NCBI RefSeq assembly: GCF_030548175.1
Contig: NZ_JAUORX010000005.1
Location: 1-64,000 of the forward strand
Origin: Cognatishimia sp. 1_MG-2023
GTDB taxonomy: Bacteria; Pseudomonadota; Alphaproteobacteria; Rhodobacterales; Rhodobacteraceae
Reading direction: 5' to 3'
Length of the DNA stretch: 64,000 nucleotides
Position numbers and translations under genes: made by a program. Below are positions 25,075-34,270 of this stretch, piece by piece; position 1 is the stretch's first letter; every line of letters begins with the position of its first letter. The notes under the pieces are model-generated. The model ran no database searches, was not told the DNA's origin, and saw only the letters and a list, made by a program, of their open reading frames with translations.

Positions 25075-25717
25075 TTTTGAAGAGCTGGATGAACAGCTGT
25101 CTGACGTGCTGGGCAGTGCCGAAGCAGTGACGCAGGTGATGGCGGTGTTTGATGATGAGTTGCGCCGCATGCGGGGCGGCTTGCAAACGGCGGGCGGGGA
25201 TTTTCGAACGTTCGAAAAGGGCGTGTCGCGTGGATTGAAAAGCGCGGTGGATGGATTGGTGCGGGATGGCGAAAGCCTGAGTGACACGCTGCGCCATGTG
25301 TTTAGCGGTGTGATGAACAGTGCCTATGACGCGGCCGTGAAACCCGTGACCAATCATTTCGGATCGCTGATAGCGCAGGGTGTTGGTGGGCTGATGCAGG
25401 GGATCTTGCCCTTTGAAAACGGGGCGGCCTTTTCGCAGGGGCGTGTGATGCCCTTTGCCAATGGCGGGATCGTCAGCGGGGCCACGGCCTTTCCGATGCG
25501 CGGTGGGCTGGGGTTGATGGGCGAAGCGGGACCAGAGGCGATCATGCCTTTGGCGCGTGGGGCTGATGGCAAGCTGGGCGTGCGCGGTGGCGGTGGGCGG
25601 CCGGTCAACATCGTGATGAACATCCAAACGGCGGATGTGCAGGGGTTTCAACGCTCGCAAGGGCAGATTGCCACGCAGATGAGCCGCGCTTTGGCGCGGG
25701 GGCAACGCAATCGGTAA
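25067..25717 (+). CDS. GTA tape measure protein (g11)
   Basis: A 216-residue tape measure, very short for the family, which matches the short GTA tail. It has an N-terminal helical part (LDEQLSDVLGSAEAVTQVMA), a segment like lambda-type tape measures (GVMNSAYDAAVKPVTNHFGS), glycine-rich GLMGEAGPEAIMPLARGADG, and a basic C-terminus (ALARGQRNR). It sets tail length and is thought to help DNA cross the recipient membrane. Confidence 0.9.
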   Translation: MSDFEELDEQLSDVLGSAEAVTQVMAVFDDELRRMRGGLQTAGGDFRTFEKGVSRGLKSAVDGLVRDGESLSDTLRHVFSGVMNSAYDAAVKPVTNHFGSLIAQGVGGLMQGILPFENGAAFSQGRVMPFANGGIVSGATAFPMRGGLGLMGEAGPEAIMPLARGADGKLGVRGGGGRPVNIVMNIQTADVQGFQRSQGQIATQMSRALARGQRNR

Positions 25718-25729
25718 GGAGGGTTTCTG

Positions 25730-26362
25730 ATGGGATTTCACGAGGTACGCTTTCCGGCGAACTTAAGCTTTGGTTCAATCGGTGGACCAGAGCGGCGCAC
25801 GGATATTGTGACGCTGACCAACGGCTTTGAAGAGCGCAATACGCCCTGGGCGCATGCGCGGCGGCGCTATGATGCGGGTGTGGGGATGCGGTCGCTGGAC
25901 GATATTGAAACGTTGATCTCGTTCTTTGAGGCGCGGCGCGGGCAGTTGTTTGGGTTTCGCTGGAAGGATTGGTCGGACTTTAAGTCGGGCAAGGCCTCGG
26001 CGGATGTGGATTTTCGCGATCAGGTGATCGGGGTTGGCGATGGTGTGCAGCGGGTGTTTCCGCTGGTGAAGGTCTATCGGTCTGGCGAAGGCAGCTATGC
26101 GCGGCCGATTGCCAAGCCGGTGTTGGGAACAGTGCGGATGGGCGTGGCGGATGCGGAGCGGTTTGAGGCTGTGCATTTCACCGTGGATACGGCGACGGGC
26201 GAGGTGACGTTTGAAGACCCGCCCGGTTTGGACGAAGAGGTGACCGCGGGTTTTGAATTTGACGTCCCTGTGCGGTTTGACACGGATCGGGTGCAAACAA
26301 GCGTTGCGAGCTTTCAGGCGGGCGATATGCCGAATGTGCCTGTGGTGGAGGTGCGTGTCTGA
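25730..26362 (+). CDS. GTA distal tail protein (g12, DUF2460)
   Basis: A 210-residue DUF2460 protein; in R. capsulatus the distal tail ring that links tube and hub. It begins FHEVRFPANLSFGSIGGPER, with the family's ARRRYDAGVGMRSLDDIETL and FFEARRGQLFGFRWKDWSDF blocks. AAGGAGGG precedes the ATG. The stop overlaps the g13 start by one base. Confidence 0.93.
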   Translation: MGFHEVRFPANLSFGSIGGPERRTDIVTLTNGFEERNTPWAHARRRYDAGVGMRSLDDIETLISFFEARRGQLFGFRWKDWSDFKSGKASADVDFRDQVIGVGDGVQRVFPLVKVYRSGEGSYARPIAKPVLGTVRMGVADAERFEAVHFTVDTATGEVTFEDPPGLDEEVTAGFEFDVPVRFDTDRVQTSVASFQAGDMPNVPVVEVRV

Positions 26363-27249
26363 TGGCGATTTCAGAAGATTTTCAGGCGCATATGCAAAGC
26401 GGACTGACCACGGTTGCGCGGTGCTGGCAGATTGTGCGCGCCGATGGGGTCACGCTTGGGTTTACGGATCATGACTGTGATTTGACCTTTGCGGATACAG
26501 TGTTTCGGGCTGGGAGCGGTTTGACGGCTTTGTCGCTAGAGCAAAGCACGGGTCTGTCGGTGGATAATACCGAGGCCATGGGTGCGCTGAGCGATGCGGC
26601 TATTTCCGAGGTGGATATTGAGGCCGGTCGGTTTGACGGCGCGAAGGTCACCGCGTGGATGGTGAACTGGGCTGATGTGGCGGAGCGAATGGTGGTGTTT
26701 CGCGGCTCGATAGGTGACATCGTGCGTGCAGGTGGGGCGTTTCAGGTGGAGCTGCGCGGCCTGACCGAGCCGCTGAACCAACCGATTGGGCGTGTGTATC
26801 AGAAACCTTGTGGTGCGATCTTGGGTGATGGGGCCTGTGGGTTTGATGTGCTGCAGGACGGGTTCTTTGCCGAAGTGGCTGTACAGGATGTCGAAGACCG
26901 GCGGGTGTTTCGGTTTGAGGGGCTAACAGATTATGCCCCGGGTTGGTTTGCGCGTGGGCGGTTGGATGTTCTGAGTGGGAATGCCGAAGGCTTGAGCGTT
27001 TCAATTAAGTCCGATCAGTTTGACGGTCAGACGCGCGTGATTGAGTTGTGGGCGCCTTTGCGTGCAGAGATTGCAGCCGGTGATGCGCTGCGTCTGGTAG
27101 CGGGCTGTGACAAGCGGTTTGAGACCTGCCGCGCTAAGTTTTCCAATCAGGTGAATTTTCAGGGATTTCCCGACATTCCCGGCGATAGCTGGATTGCGAC
27201 CGTGCCGCGTCAGGATGGTGTGAACTCTGGTGGGAGTTTGCGGTCATGA
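26362..27249 (+). CDS. GTA hub protein (g13, DUF2163)
   Basis: A 295-residue hub with an N-terminal DUF2163 domain and a C-terminal phage BR0599-type domain. Four cysteines stand in PCGAI, ACGFD, GCDKRF and TCRAKF. In R. capsulatus the hub is, to my recollection, an iron-sulfur protein with such cysteines, so a cluster is likely here too. It overlaps g12 by one base and g14 by four. Confidence 0.9.
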   Translation: MAISEDFQAHMQSGLTTVARCWQIVRADGVTLGFTDHDCDLTFADTVFRAGSGLTALSLEQSTGLSVDNTEAMGALSDAAISEVDIEAGRFDGAKVTAWMVNWADVAERMVVFRGSIGDIVRAGGAFQVELRGLTEPLNQPIGRVYQKPCGAILGDGACGFDVLQDGFFAEVAVQDVEDRRVFRFEGLTDYAPGWFARGRLDVLSGNAEGLSVSIKSDQFDGQTRVIELWAPLRAEIAAGDALRLVAGCDKRFETCRAKFSNQVNFQGFPDIPGDSWIATVPRQDGVNSGGSLRS

Positions 27250-27698
27250 GCGGGGACGCGGTTGTTGCTTTGGCGCGGGAATGGATTGGGACGCCTTATG
27301 TGCATCAAGCCTCTGCACTGGGGGCTGGGACAGATTGCCTTGGGTTGATCCGTGGAGTGTGGCGCGGGCTCTATCAGAACGAGCCTGAGGCGGTGCCAGC
27401 CTATACTCCCGACTGGGCAGAAGCTGCGGGTGATGAAGCGCTGTGGCAGGCGGGTTTGCGGCATCTGGTGGCAAAGCCTTTGGATCAGGTCGCTGTAGGG
27501 GATGTGCTGTTGTTTCGGATGCGGAGTGGGGCTGTGGCCAAACATCTGGGCATTCAGGGCGTCGTGGGGTCTTCGCCGACGTTTATCCATGCCTATGGCG
27601 GTCATGCGGTTGTGGAAAGCCCGTTAAGCCAACCCTGGGCGCGCCGTGTTGTGGCGCGCTTTGCTTTTCCTGAACTTACCTCGAAGGAGACGAACTGA
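27246..27698 (+). CDS. GTA NlpC/P60 peptidase (g14)
   Basis: A 150-residue cell-wall peptidase of the phage NlpC/P60 family, carried at the tail tip to open the recipient's peptidoglycan. Catalytic Cys31 is in GTDCLGL and the histidine in AVAKHLGI; FIHAYGGHAVVESP follows. The start ATGA overlaps the end of g13, and the stop overlaps g15 by one base. Confidence 0.94.
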   Translation: MSGDAVVALAREWIGTPYVHQASALGAGTDCLGLIRGVWRGLYQNEPEAVPAYTPDWAEAAGDEALWQAGLRHLVAKPLDQVAVGDVLLFRMRSGAVAKHLGIQGVVGSSPTFIHAYGGHAVVESPLSQPWARRVVARFAFPELTSKETN

Positions 27699-30600
27699 TG
27701 GCGACCATGGTGTTTTCAGCGGCTGGCGCGGCAATTGGCGGCGCGATTGGGGGATCACTGGCGGGGGTCTCTGCTGTTGCGGTGGGGCGATTGGCTGGAG
27801 CCTTGGTGGGCAGTTCGATTGATCAGCGCATCTTGGGCAAAGGGTCGGATGCCGTCGAAACGGGGCGTATTGATCGCTATCGCATCACCGGGTCTGCCGA
27901 AGGACGCGCAGTGCCCAAAGTCTATGGGCGTATGCGTGTTGGCGGTCAGGTGATCTGGGCGACGCAGTATCAGGAGCATGTGACGACGACTGGTGGCGGT
28001 AAGGGCGGGCCAAGTACGCCTACGACGAGTGCTTATAGCTACACGGTGTCTTTGGCCGTGGCTCTGTGTGAGGGCGAGATCACCGGCGTTATGCGGCTTT
28101 GGGCGGATGGGCGTGAGGTGTCAGCCTCTGATCTAACGATGCGTGTGTATCCGGGGGATGACACGCAACTGCCTGATCCCAAGATCGAAGCAGTTGAAGG
28201 CACGGGCAAAGTGCCTGCCTATCGCGGAACGGCCTATGTGGTGTTTGAAGACTTGGATTTGGCGCCCTTTGGCAATCGCGTGCCGCAGTTTTCGTTTGAA
28301 GTTAGCCGCCCCTCGCCAAAGTCACAGGAGGAGGCCGATATAGAGCCGACTTATGCGACACAGGCCGTGGCGTTGATACCGGGGACAGGGGATTATGCGT
28401 TGGCGACAGAGCCTGTGTATTACCAGAATGGTCCGGGTGATCAGTGGGCCGCGAATGTGAATGCGCCTTCGGGGCAATCAGATTTTGTGACTGCAATGGA
28501 TGCTTTGGACGGAGAGTTGCCCAATTGCGGGGCGGTTTCGTTGATTGTCAGCTGGTTTGGGAATGATCTGCGCTGTGGAGACTGTCTTGTGCGCCCTATG
28601 GTGGAGAAGGCCGAGTATGATGGGACGATGCCTTGGTCTGTTGCTGGGCAGGTGCGAGGGACTGCGGATGTGGTGCCCTTGGTGGATGGGCGGCCTGTTT
28701 ATGGCGGCACCCCTTCGGATCAATCGGTGATCCAAGCGATCCAGCATATGAACGATATGGGTAAGGCGGTGATGTACTACCCGTTTATTCTGATGGATCA
28801 GTTGGCCGGGAATGGGTTGCCTGACCCGTGGAGTGATGCAGACGATCAGGCCGTGTTGCCGTGGCGGGGGCGGATTACCTTGTCTAAGGCTCCGGGACAG
28901 GTGGGGAGCCCGGATGGGATGGCTGCGGCTGATGCTCAGGTGGATGCGTTTTTTGGGACGGCGTCCGCGTCGGACTTTGCCATTGTGGATGGGGCGGTTG
29001 TGTATAGCGGCCCACAGGAGTGGCGGTATCGTCGGTTTATCCTGCATCAAGCGGCGCTATGTGCTGCGGCTGGTGGCGTTGATAGCTTTTGCATTGGATC
29101 AGAGATGCGCAGCCTTACGTGGATACGTGGGGCAGGTGGTGTGTTTGTTGCTGTCGCGCAGTTACGGGATTTGGCGGCAGGGGTGCGGACGATCCTGGGG
29201 CCAGACGTCAAGCTGGGCTATGCGGCGGACTGGAGTGAATACTTTGGCTACCAGCCACAGGACGGGACGGGGGACCGATATTTCCACCTTGATCCGTTGT
29301 GGGCTGATGATCAGATCGACTTTATCGGTATTGATAACTACATGCCGCTTTCTGATTGGCGGGATGGGGACGAGCATGCTGATGCCGCATGGGGGGATGT
29401 CTATAACCTCGATTATCTAAAGGCCAACATAGAGGGCGGTGCTGGGTATGACTGGTACTACCATTCGCAAGAGGCCGAAGACGCGCAGATCAGAACGCCT
29501 ATTACGGATGGCGCACATGGGGAGCCTTGGGTTTACCGGTACAAAGACATCCGCAATTGGTGGTCCAATGCGCATCATGAGCGCATAGGTGGGGAGCGTC
29601 AGGCCAGCCCAACTGCATGGGAGCCGCAATCGAAACCGATATGGTTTACTGAACTCGGGTGTGCGGCAATAGACAAGGCCACCAATGAGCCAAACAAGTT
29701 CCTTGATCCGAAGTCATCGGAAAGCACGTTACCCAAGTATTCTAGCGGCCTACGGGATGAGTTCATTCAGCTTCAGTATCTGAAGGCAATGTATGACTAT
29801 TGGGGGGAGGAAGAGAACAATCCAACCTCTGAGGAATACAAGGCCCCGATGATTGATATGTCACGTGCCTTTGTTTGGGCATGGGATACGCGACCTTTTC
29901 CAAGGTTTCCCCAGAACGAGGCGTTGTGGAGTGATGGGCGGAACTATGATCGGGGGCACTGGATCTCTGGACGTACAACGCATCGGAGCTTGGCCTCTGT
30001 GGTTCGCGAAATCTGTGAAGAGGCTAGTGTAGGTCCGTTTGATGTTTCAAAGCTTCATGGCGTTGTACGCGGGTATGCGGTTGATGATGTTCTAGAGCCA
30101 CGCAAAGCCCTGCAGCCTTTGATGCTGCGTTATGGGTTTGATGCTGTGGAACATGGGGGTGTTCTGCATTTCATTATGCGGGGAAAAAGCGCCACGCATC
30201 AGCTTGATCTGGATGCCCTTGCAGTCACAGAGGATACGCCTAACGGGATAGAGCGACATCGCCATTCAGATGCAGAGACCGTGGGCCGCGTTCGCGTGAA
30301 TGGCATCGAGGCGCTGGGCGATTTTGAAAGCCTGTCGGAAGAAGCCATTCTGTCAGATGAGACAGCGCAATCAACATCCTCGACCGAATTGAATATGTCG
30401 CTACTCCGTGGTGAGGCACGACAAGTCGCGGAACGCTGGCTCGCAGAGGCGCGTGTCGGGCAAGATGGCATTCGCTTTGCCTTACCACCGTCGCAGATTG
30501 CGCTGGGCGCGGGGGATGTTCTGTCTGTGCCATCAGAGGGCGAAACGGCAGAGACTTACCGGATTGATAGGGTGGAGCAGGGTGAGGCCCTGCAAGTTGA

Positions 30601-31618
30601 CGCGACACGTATTGAGCCCAGTTTGTATGAACCGGCAGAGATTGATCCGACCCCTAGCAGCCTCGCGTCGTTTGCGGCAGCAGCTCCTGTGCATCCGCTG
30701 TTTATGGATTTGCCACTGTTGTCCGGTGACGAGGTGCCCCACAGCCCACATATCGCGATTGCCACCCGCAATTGGCCGGGGAGCGTTGCGGTCTATGACG
30801 CCTTGGGGGATGGCCCGTACCAATTGAATACATTGCTGTCTGCCAGATCAACGGTTGGTTTGCTGGAAACGCCGTTGTCTGTTGCCCAAAGCGGTGTTTT
30901 CGACCGTGGCGCTGGGCTGCGGGTGCGGATGATCAGTGGGCAATTGTCCAGTGTCAGCGAAGAGGCGGTGTTGAACGGTGCCAATCTTGCGGTGATTGGC
31001 GATGGCTCAGCGGGCAATTGGGAGGTGATCCAATTCCAAACCGCAGACTTGGTTGGGGCAGGTATCTATGAGCTATCAAACAGGCTGCGTGGTCAGGCCG
31101 GGACCGATGCGCTGGCCACCCAAGAATGGCCAGTTGGCAGTTGGTTTGTGTTGATCAATGCGCGTTCTCAGCAAATTGAACTGACCAGAGCTATGCGGGG
31201 GATAGAGCGGACATATCGCGTTGGCCCGGCGCAAAAGCCCTTTGATGACAGCAGCTATGTGGAACAAACGCTGGCCTTTGTGGGCAATGGATTGCGCCCC
31301 TATGCGCCAGTTCATTTGCGCAGTGATCTGCGTGCCAATGGTGATTTGGATATTCGGTGGATCAGGCGCACAAGGCAGGACGGCGATAGTTGGGATGTAC
31401 CAGAGGTGCCATTGGGCGAAGAGGCTGAATCCTATCAACTAGAGTTCTGGCAAAATGGTCAGCTGGTTCGGTCGGTCATGACAGACACGCCCAATTGGAC
31501 CTACAGTCAGCCAGATCAAAACAACGATGGCCTAAGCGGGTTGCTCGACATCAAAGTGGCGCAGGTTTCCGCTCGCTATGGGGCTGGGCCATTTGCCCAA
31601 ACAACCATCGGCCTCTGA
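27698..31618 (+). CDS. GTA megatron / host-specificity tail-tip protein (g15)
   Basis: A 1306-residue protein, the largest GTA gene. The first ~40 residues are a glycine/alanine hydrophobic helix (FSAAGAAIGGAIGGSLAG). The middle, about 430-740, is the GTA TIM-barrel-like domain, with FIGIDNYMPLSDW and WFTELGCAAID (an acidic residue where glycosidases have theirs). The rest is phage-tail_3-type and C-terminal fibre-like modules. It forms the tail spike/penetration device and contacts the recipient. The frame is intact across 3.9 kb. Confidence 0.95.
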   Translation: MATMVFSAAGAAIGGAIGGSLAGVSAVAVGRLAGALVGSSIDQRILGKGSDAVETGRIDRYRITGSAEGRAVPKVYGRMRVGGQVIWATQYQEHVTTTGGGKGGPSTPTTSAYSYTVSLAVALCEGEITGVMRLWADGREVSASDLTMRVYPGDDTQLPDPKIEAVEGTGKVPAYRGTAYVVFEDLDLAPFGNRVPQFSFEVSRPSPKSQEEADIEPTYATQAVALIPGTGDYALATEPVYYQNGPGDQWAANVNAPSGQSDFVTAMDALDGELPNCGAVSLIVSWFGNDLRCGDCLVRPMVEKAEYDGTMPWSVAGQVRGTADVVPLVDGRPVYGGTPSDQSVIQAIQHMNDMGKAVMYYPFILMDQLAGNGLPDPWSDADDQAVLPWRGRITLSKAPGQVGSPDGMAAADAQVDAFFGTASASDFAIVDGAVVYSGPQEWRYRRFILHQAALCAAAGGVDSFCIGSEMRSLTWIRGAGGVFVAVAQLRDLAAGVRTILGPDVKLGYAADWSEYFGYQPQDGTGDRYFHLDPLWADDQIDFIGIDNYMPLSDWRDGDEHADAAWGDVYNLDYLKANIEGGAGYDWYYHSQEAEDAQIRTPITDGAHGEPWVYRYKDIRNWWSNAHHERIGGERQASPTAWEPQSKPIWFTELGCAAIDKATNEPNKFLDPKSSESTLPKYSSGLRDEFIQLQYLKAMYDYWGEEENNPTSEEYKAPMIDMSRAFVWAWDTRPFPRFPQNEALWSDGRNYDRGHWISGRTTHRSLASVVREICEEASVGPFDVSKLHGVVRGYAVDDVLEPRKALQPLMLRYGFDAVEHGGVLHFIMRGKSATHQLDLDALAVTEDTPNGIERHRHSDAETVGRVRVNGIEALGDFESLSEEAILSDETAQSTSSTELNMSLLRGEARQVAERWLAEARVGQDGIRFALPPSQIALGAGDVLSVPSEGETAETYRIDRVEQGEALQVDATRIEPSLYEPAEIDPTPSSLASFAAAAPVHPLFMDLPLLSGDEVPHSPHIAIATRNWPGSVAVYDALGDGPYQLNTLLSARSTVGLLETPLSVAQSGVFDRGAGLRVRMISGQLSSVSEEAVLNGANLAVIGDGSAGNWEVIQFQTADLVGAGIYELSNRLRGQAGTDALATQEWPVGSWFVLINARSQQIELTRAMRGIERTYRVGPAQKPFDDSSYVEQTLAFVGNGLRPYAPVHLRSDLRANGDLDIRWIRRTRQDGDSWDVPEVPLGEEAESYQLEFWQNGQLVRSVMTDTPNWTYSQPDQNNDGLSGLLDIKVAQVSARYGAGPFAQTTIGL

Positions 31619-31619
31619 C

Positions 31620-31952
31620 ATGCGTCCGGTTCTCATCGGAGATGCGCTCGCATTCTCGCGGGCGTTGATGCAGGTTGCGCCAGATAAACGCGGTGCGACC
31701 TGCCAAACGTGGCTGTTTCAAGCGGATGCCGCAGACAAATATCGCAAACGGTTTGCGCGGCTTCATCCGGATTGGGGCAACGGCAGTTTGATGGCACATG
31801 CGACGGCGCATTGCCCGGATGCCTTAACAAGTCATTCTCTTGATCACGCGGAGTTTTGCAGCGCTTTGGCAGAGGTTCTGACGGCTTTACAAGCTTGGCG
31901 CAGCTTCAAAAAATCCTGCGCTGAGCAAAGCCGTTCTCCTAAATCGTTTTGA
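31620..31952 (+). CDS. Small conserved protein downstream of g15
   Basis: A 110-residue protein starting at ATG 31620, one base after the g15 stop, so probably co-translated with the GTA genes. It begins MRPVLIGDALAFSRALMQV and contains AADKYRKRFARLHPDWGNGS. Similar small ORFs follow g15 in other Rhodobacterales (recalled as a DUF7742-type family; not verified). No signal peptide or membrane segment. Function unknown; it may be the last GTA gene or a passenger. Confidence 0.75.
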   Translation: MRPVLIGDALAFSRALMQVAPDKRGATCQTWLFQADAADKYRKRFARLHPDWGNGSLMAHATAHCPDALTSHSLDHAEFCSALAEVLTALQAWRSFKKSCAEQSRSPKSF

Positions 31953-32081
31953 AATTATGGAAATTTATCCCTGTTTCTACCACTTGCTCTTGCATTCACA
32001 CCTGTGATCTTGTCCACAACAACCTTGAATTTGCTCTGAAATCCCTAAGTGATGTATAGTGCATGAAAGAGGAATGGTTGC

Positions 32082-32885
32082 ATGGCAGAACGAAGCCCCT
32101 TCATCAAAGAACTCGACCCAGTCTGGACGCAGATTTTGCGCGAGGGCAACGAGGCTCTGAAAGACGAACCGCTATTGGGCGGATTGATCCATTCATCGAT
32201 CTTGCACCACAAGTCGGTTGAACAGGCGCTAAGCTATCGTATTTCGCTAAAGCTGGCGTCGGCAGAGATGTCCGAACAGCTTATTCGTGAAATCTGTGAC
32301 GAGGCGTATAATAGCGATCCGTCCATCGCGATGTCAGCGCGTGCTGACATCACTGCGGTCTATGATCGTGACCCAGCATGCCACCGTTTCATTCAGCCGA
32401 TGCTGTTTTTCAAAGGCTTCCAAGCGGTTCAATCCTACCGGGTTGGCAATTGGCTATGGCGCGAAGGCCGCAAAGACATGGCGTATTTTTTCCAGATGCG
32501 CAGCTCTGAGGTCTTTGGCATCGACATTCACCCAGCCGCGAAAATCGGCAAAGGTATCATGATCGACCACGCCCATTCCATCGTGATCGGTGAAACAGCT
32601 GTGGTTGGTGACAACGTGTCGATGCTGCATTCGGTGACGCTAGGCGGTACCGGCAAAGAAGAAGAGGACCGCCACCCAAAAATCGGTGACGGCGTTCTGA
32701 TCGGCGCTGGCGCAAAAGTGCTTGGCAACATCAAGGTTGGCAATTGCTCGCGGATCGCCGCAGGTTCTGTCGTGCTCGAAGAAGTCCCTGCCTGCAAAAC
32801 AGTTGCCGGAGTACCCGCGCGAATTGTGGGCGACGCGGGTTGCTCTCAGCCTGCGATCTCGATGGATCAAACACACCTCGATTGA
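32082..32885 (+). CDS. cysE: Serine O-acetyltransferase
   Basis: A 267-residue enzyme that acetylates serine with acetyl-CoA, the first step of cysteine synthesis. The N-terminal helical domain (VWTQILREGNEAL; LGGLIHSSILHHKSVEQAL) is followed by a left-handed beta-helix of hexapeptide repeats (FGIDIHPAAKIGKGIMIDHA, SVTLGGTGKEEEDRHPKIGD, VAGVPARIVG). The catalytic histidines lie in IDIHP and DHAHS. A TATAGT box at 32055-32060 may be its -10. Single gene with a strong terminator. Confidence 0.97.
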   Translation: MAERSPFIKELDPVWTQILREGNEALKDEPLLGGLIHSSILHHKSVEQALSYRISLKLASAEMSEQLIREICDEAYNSDPSIAMSARADITAVYDRDPACHRFIQPMLFFKGFQAVQSYRVGNWLWREGRKDMAYFFQMRSSEVFGIDIHPAAKIGKGIMIDHAHSIVIGETAVVGDNVSMLHSVTLGGTGKEEEDRHPKIGDGVLIGAGAKVLGNIKVGNCSRIAAGSVVLEEVPACKTVAGVPARIVGDAGCSQPAISMDQTHLD

Positions 32886-32903
32886 TGGTCCTACCAGACA
32901 TGC

Positions 32904-32933
32904 AAAAGGCCACTCAATTGAGTGGCCTTTTTT
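32904..32933. terminator. Terminator between cysE and pdhC
   Basis: Perfect palindrome GGCCACTCAATTGAGTGGCC flanked by AAAA and TTTTTT. It serves cysE (+) and probably convergent pdhC (-). Confidence 0.92.
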
Positions 32934-32951
32934 CGTTTATGGATGCGGGTT

Positions 32952-34259
32952 TTAGGCCAGCATCGCCATTGGGTTTTCCAGATTATCCACGATGGCTTTC
33001 AGCAGATCCGCACCAACCGCGCCGTCGATCACCCGGTGATCCACTGACATGGTGACAGACATCACCGTCGCCACAGACAGCTCGCCATCAGCATTCACAA
33101 CGGGTTTCTTCACCCCTGCGCCAACGGCCAGAATCCCAGCATGTGGTGGGTTCACGATGGCGTCGAAGTTATCAATGCCAAACATGCCCAAGTTACTGAT
33201 CGCAAAGCTACCGCCCTGATATTCACTTGGCGCGAGCTTGCGTTCACGTGCACGACCGGCCAAGTCCTTCATCTGAGCGGAAAGCGCAGAAAGGGACTTC
33301 ATTTCAGCGTCTTGCAGGACGGGGGTAAACAAGCCACCCTCAATCGCAACGGCCACAGCAACATCGCTTGCTTTCATCTGCAGCACACGATCACCGGCCC
33401 AAACCGCATTCGCAGCAGGCACCGCCTGCAACGCCAAAGCGACGGCTTTGATGATGAAATCATTCACCGACAGTTTCACACCACGATCCGCCAACTGTTT
33501 GTTCAACTGCGAGCGGAAGGCCAACAGCGCATCCAATTGAATGTCACGGCGCAGATAGAAATGCGGGATGCTTTGTTTGGCTTCTGTCAGACGTGCTGCA
33601 ATTGTCTTGCGCATGCCATCCAATGTGACCTCTTCAAAGTCACGCCCTTCATACATCCGCGCAACCATATCCGCCGACGGGCCAGAGGCCATCTCTGGTG
33701 CCGAAGCAGCAGCAGGCGCCGCACTTGCCGCAGCAGGGGCTGCAACAGCCGCAGGTGTCGCGTCCGCCGATAGAACATCCGCTTTAACAATACGCCCCTT
33801 TGGCCCCGTACCTTTGATCGATGCCAGATCAACGCCCTTGTCCGCCGCAATCCGCCGCGCCAAAGGAGAGGCGAACACACGCCCACCATCAGCTCGCGCA
33901 GGGCTTGCTGGGGCAGGGGCCGCCACAACGGGTGCCGCAGCAACAGGTGCTGCCGCTTCCGCCGGTGCTGGAGCGGTAGGTGCAGCAGAGGGTGCCGGAA
34001 CCGCACCGGCCTCTTCGCCATCTTCAAGCAACATGGCAATCGGCGTGTTCACTTTCACGCCCTCGGTGCCCTCAGCCACCAACAAAGGCCCCATTGTCCC
34101 TTCATCAACGGCTTCAAACTCCATTGTCGCTTTGTCAGTTTCAATTTCGGCAATGATGTCACCTGACGCAACTTCATCACCCTCTTTCACCAGCCATTTC
34201 GCCAGCGTGCCTTCTTCCATCGTAGGAGACAGCGCAGGCATTAAGATTTCTACAGCCAT
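32952..34259 (-). CDS. pdhC: Pyruvate dehydrogenase E2, dihydrolipoamide acetyltransferase
   Basis: A 435-residue core of the pyruvate dehydrogenase complex. The lipoyl domain is residues 1-80 with lipoyl-lysine 43 in ETDKATMEF. An Ala/Pro linker leads to the E1/E3-binding domain ([17 protein letters not shown], about 130-165). The acyltransferase domain ends with the active-site motif [14 protein letters not shown]. It moves the acetyl group from E1 to CoA. Third in pdhA-pdhB-pdhC, 12 nt after pdhB. Confidence 0.96.
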   Translation of the reverse strand: MAVEILMPALSPTMEEGTLAKWLVKEGDEVASGDIIAEIETDKATMEFEAVDEGTMGPLLVAEGTEGVKVNTPIAMLLEDGEEAGAVPAPSAAPTAPAPAEAAAPVAAAPVVAAPAPASPARADGGRVFASPLARRIAADKGVDLASIKGTGPKGRIVKADVLSADATPAAVAAPAAASAAPAAASAPEMASGPSADMVARMYEGRDFEEVTLDGMRKTIAARLTEAKQSIPHFYLRRDIQLDALLAFRSQLNKQLADRGVKLSVNDFIIKAVALALQAVPAANAVWAGDRVLQMKASDVAVAVAIEGGLFTPVLQDAEMKSLSALSAQMKDLAGRARERKLAPSEYQGGSFAISNLGMFGIDNFDAIVNPPHAGILAVGAGVKKPVVNADGELSVATVMSVTMSVDHRVIDGAVGADLLKAIVDNLENPMAMLA

Positions 34260-34270
34260 GATCTTTCTCC

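Noticed and set aside
24320-25741. 473-residue open frame antisense to GTA genes g9-g11
   Set aside because: Rich in His, Arg and Pro, no family resemblance; arises from the codon bias of the overlapping GTA genes. The same applies to long antisense frames at 20462-21415 and 18009-18674.
17541-31952. Reading the 17.5-32 kb cluster as an ordinary prophage
   Set aside because: There is no integrase, repressor, replication or lysis module and no att sites; the gene set and order are those of the Rhodobacter GTA.
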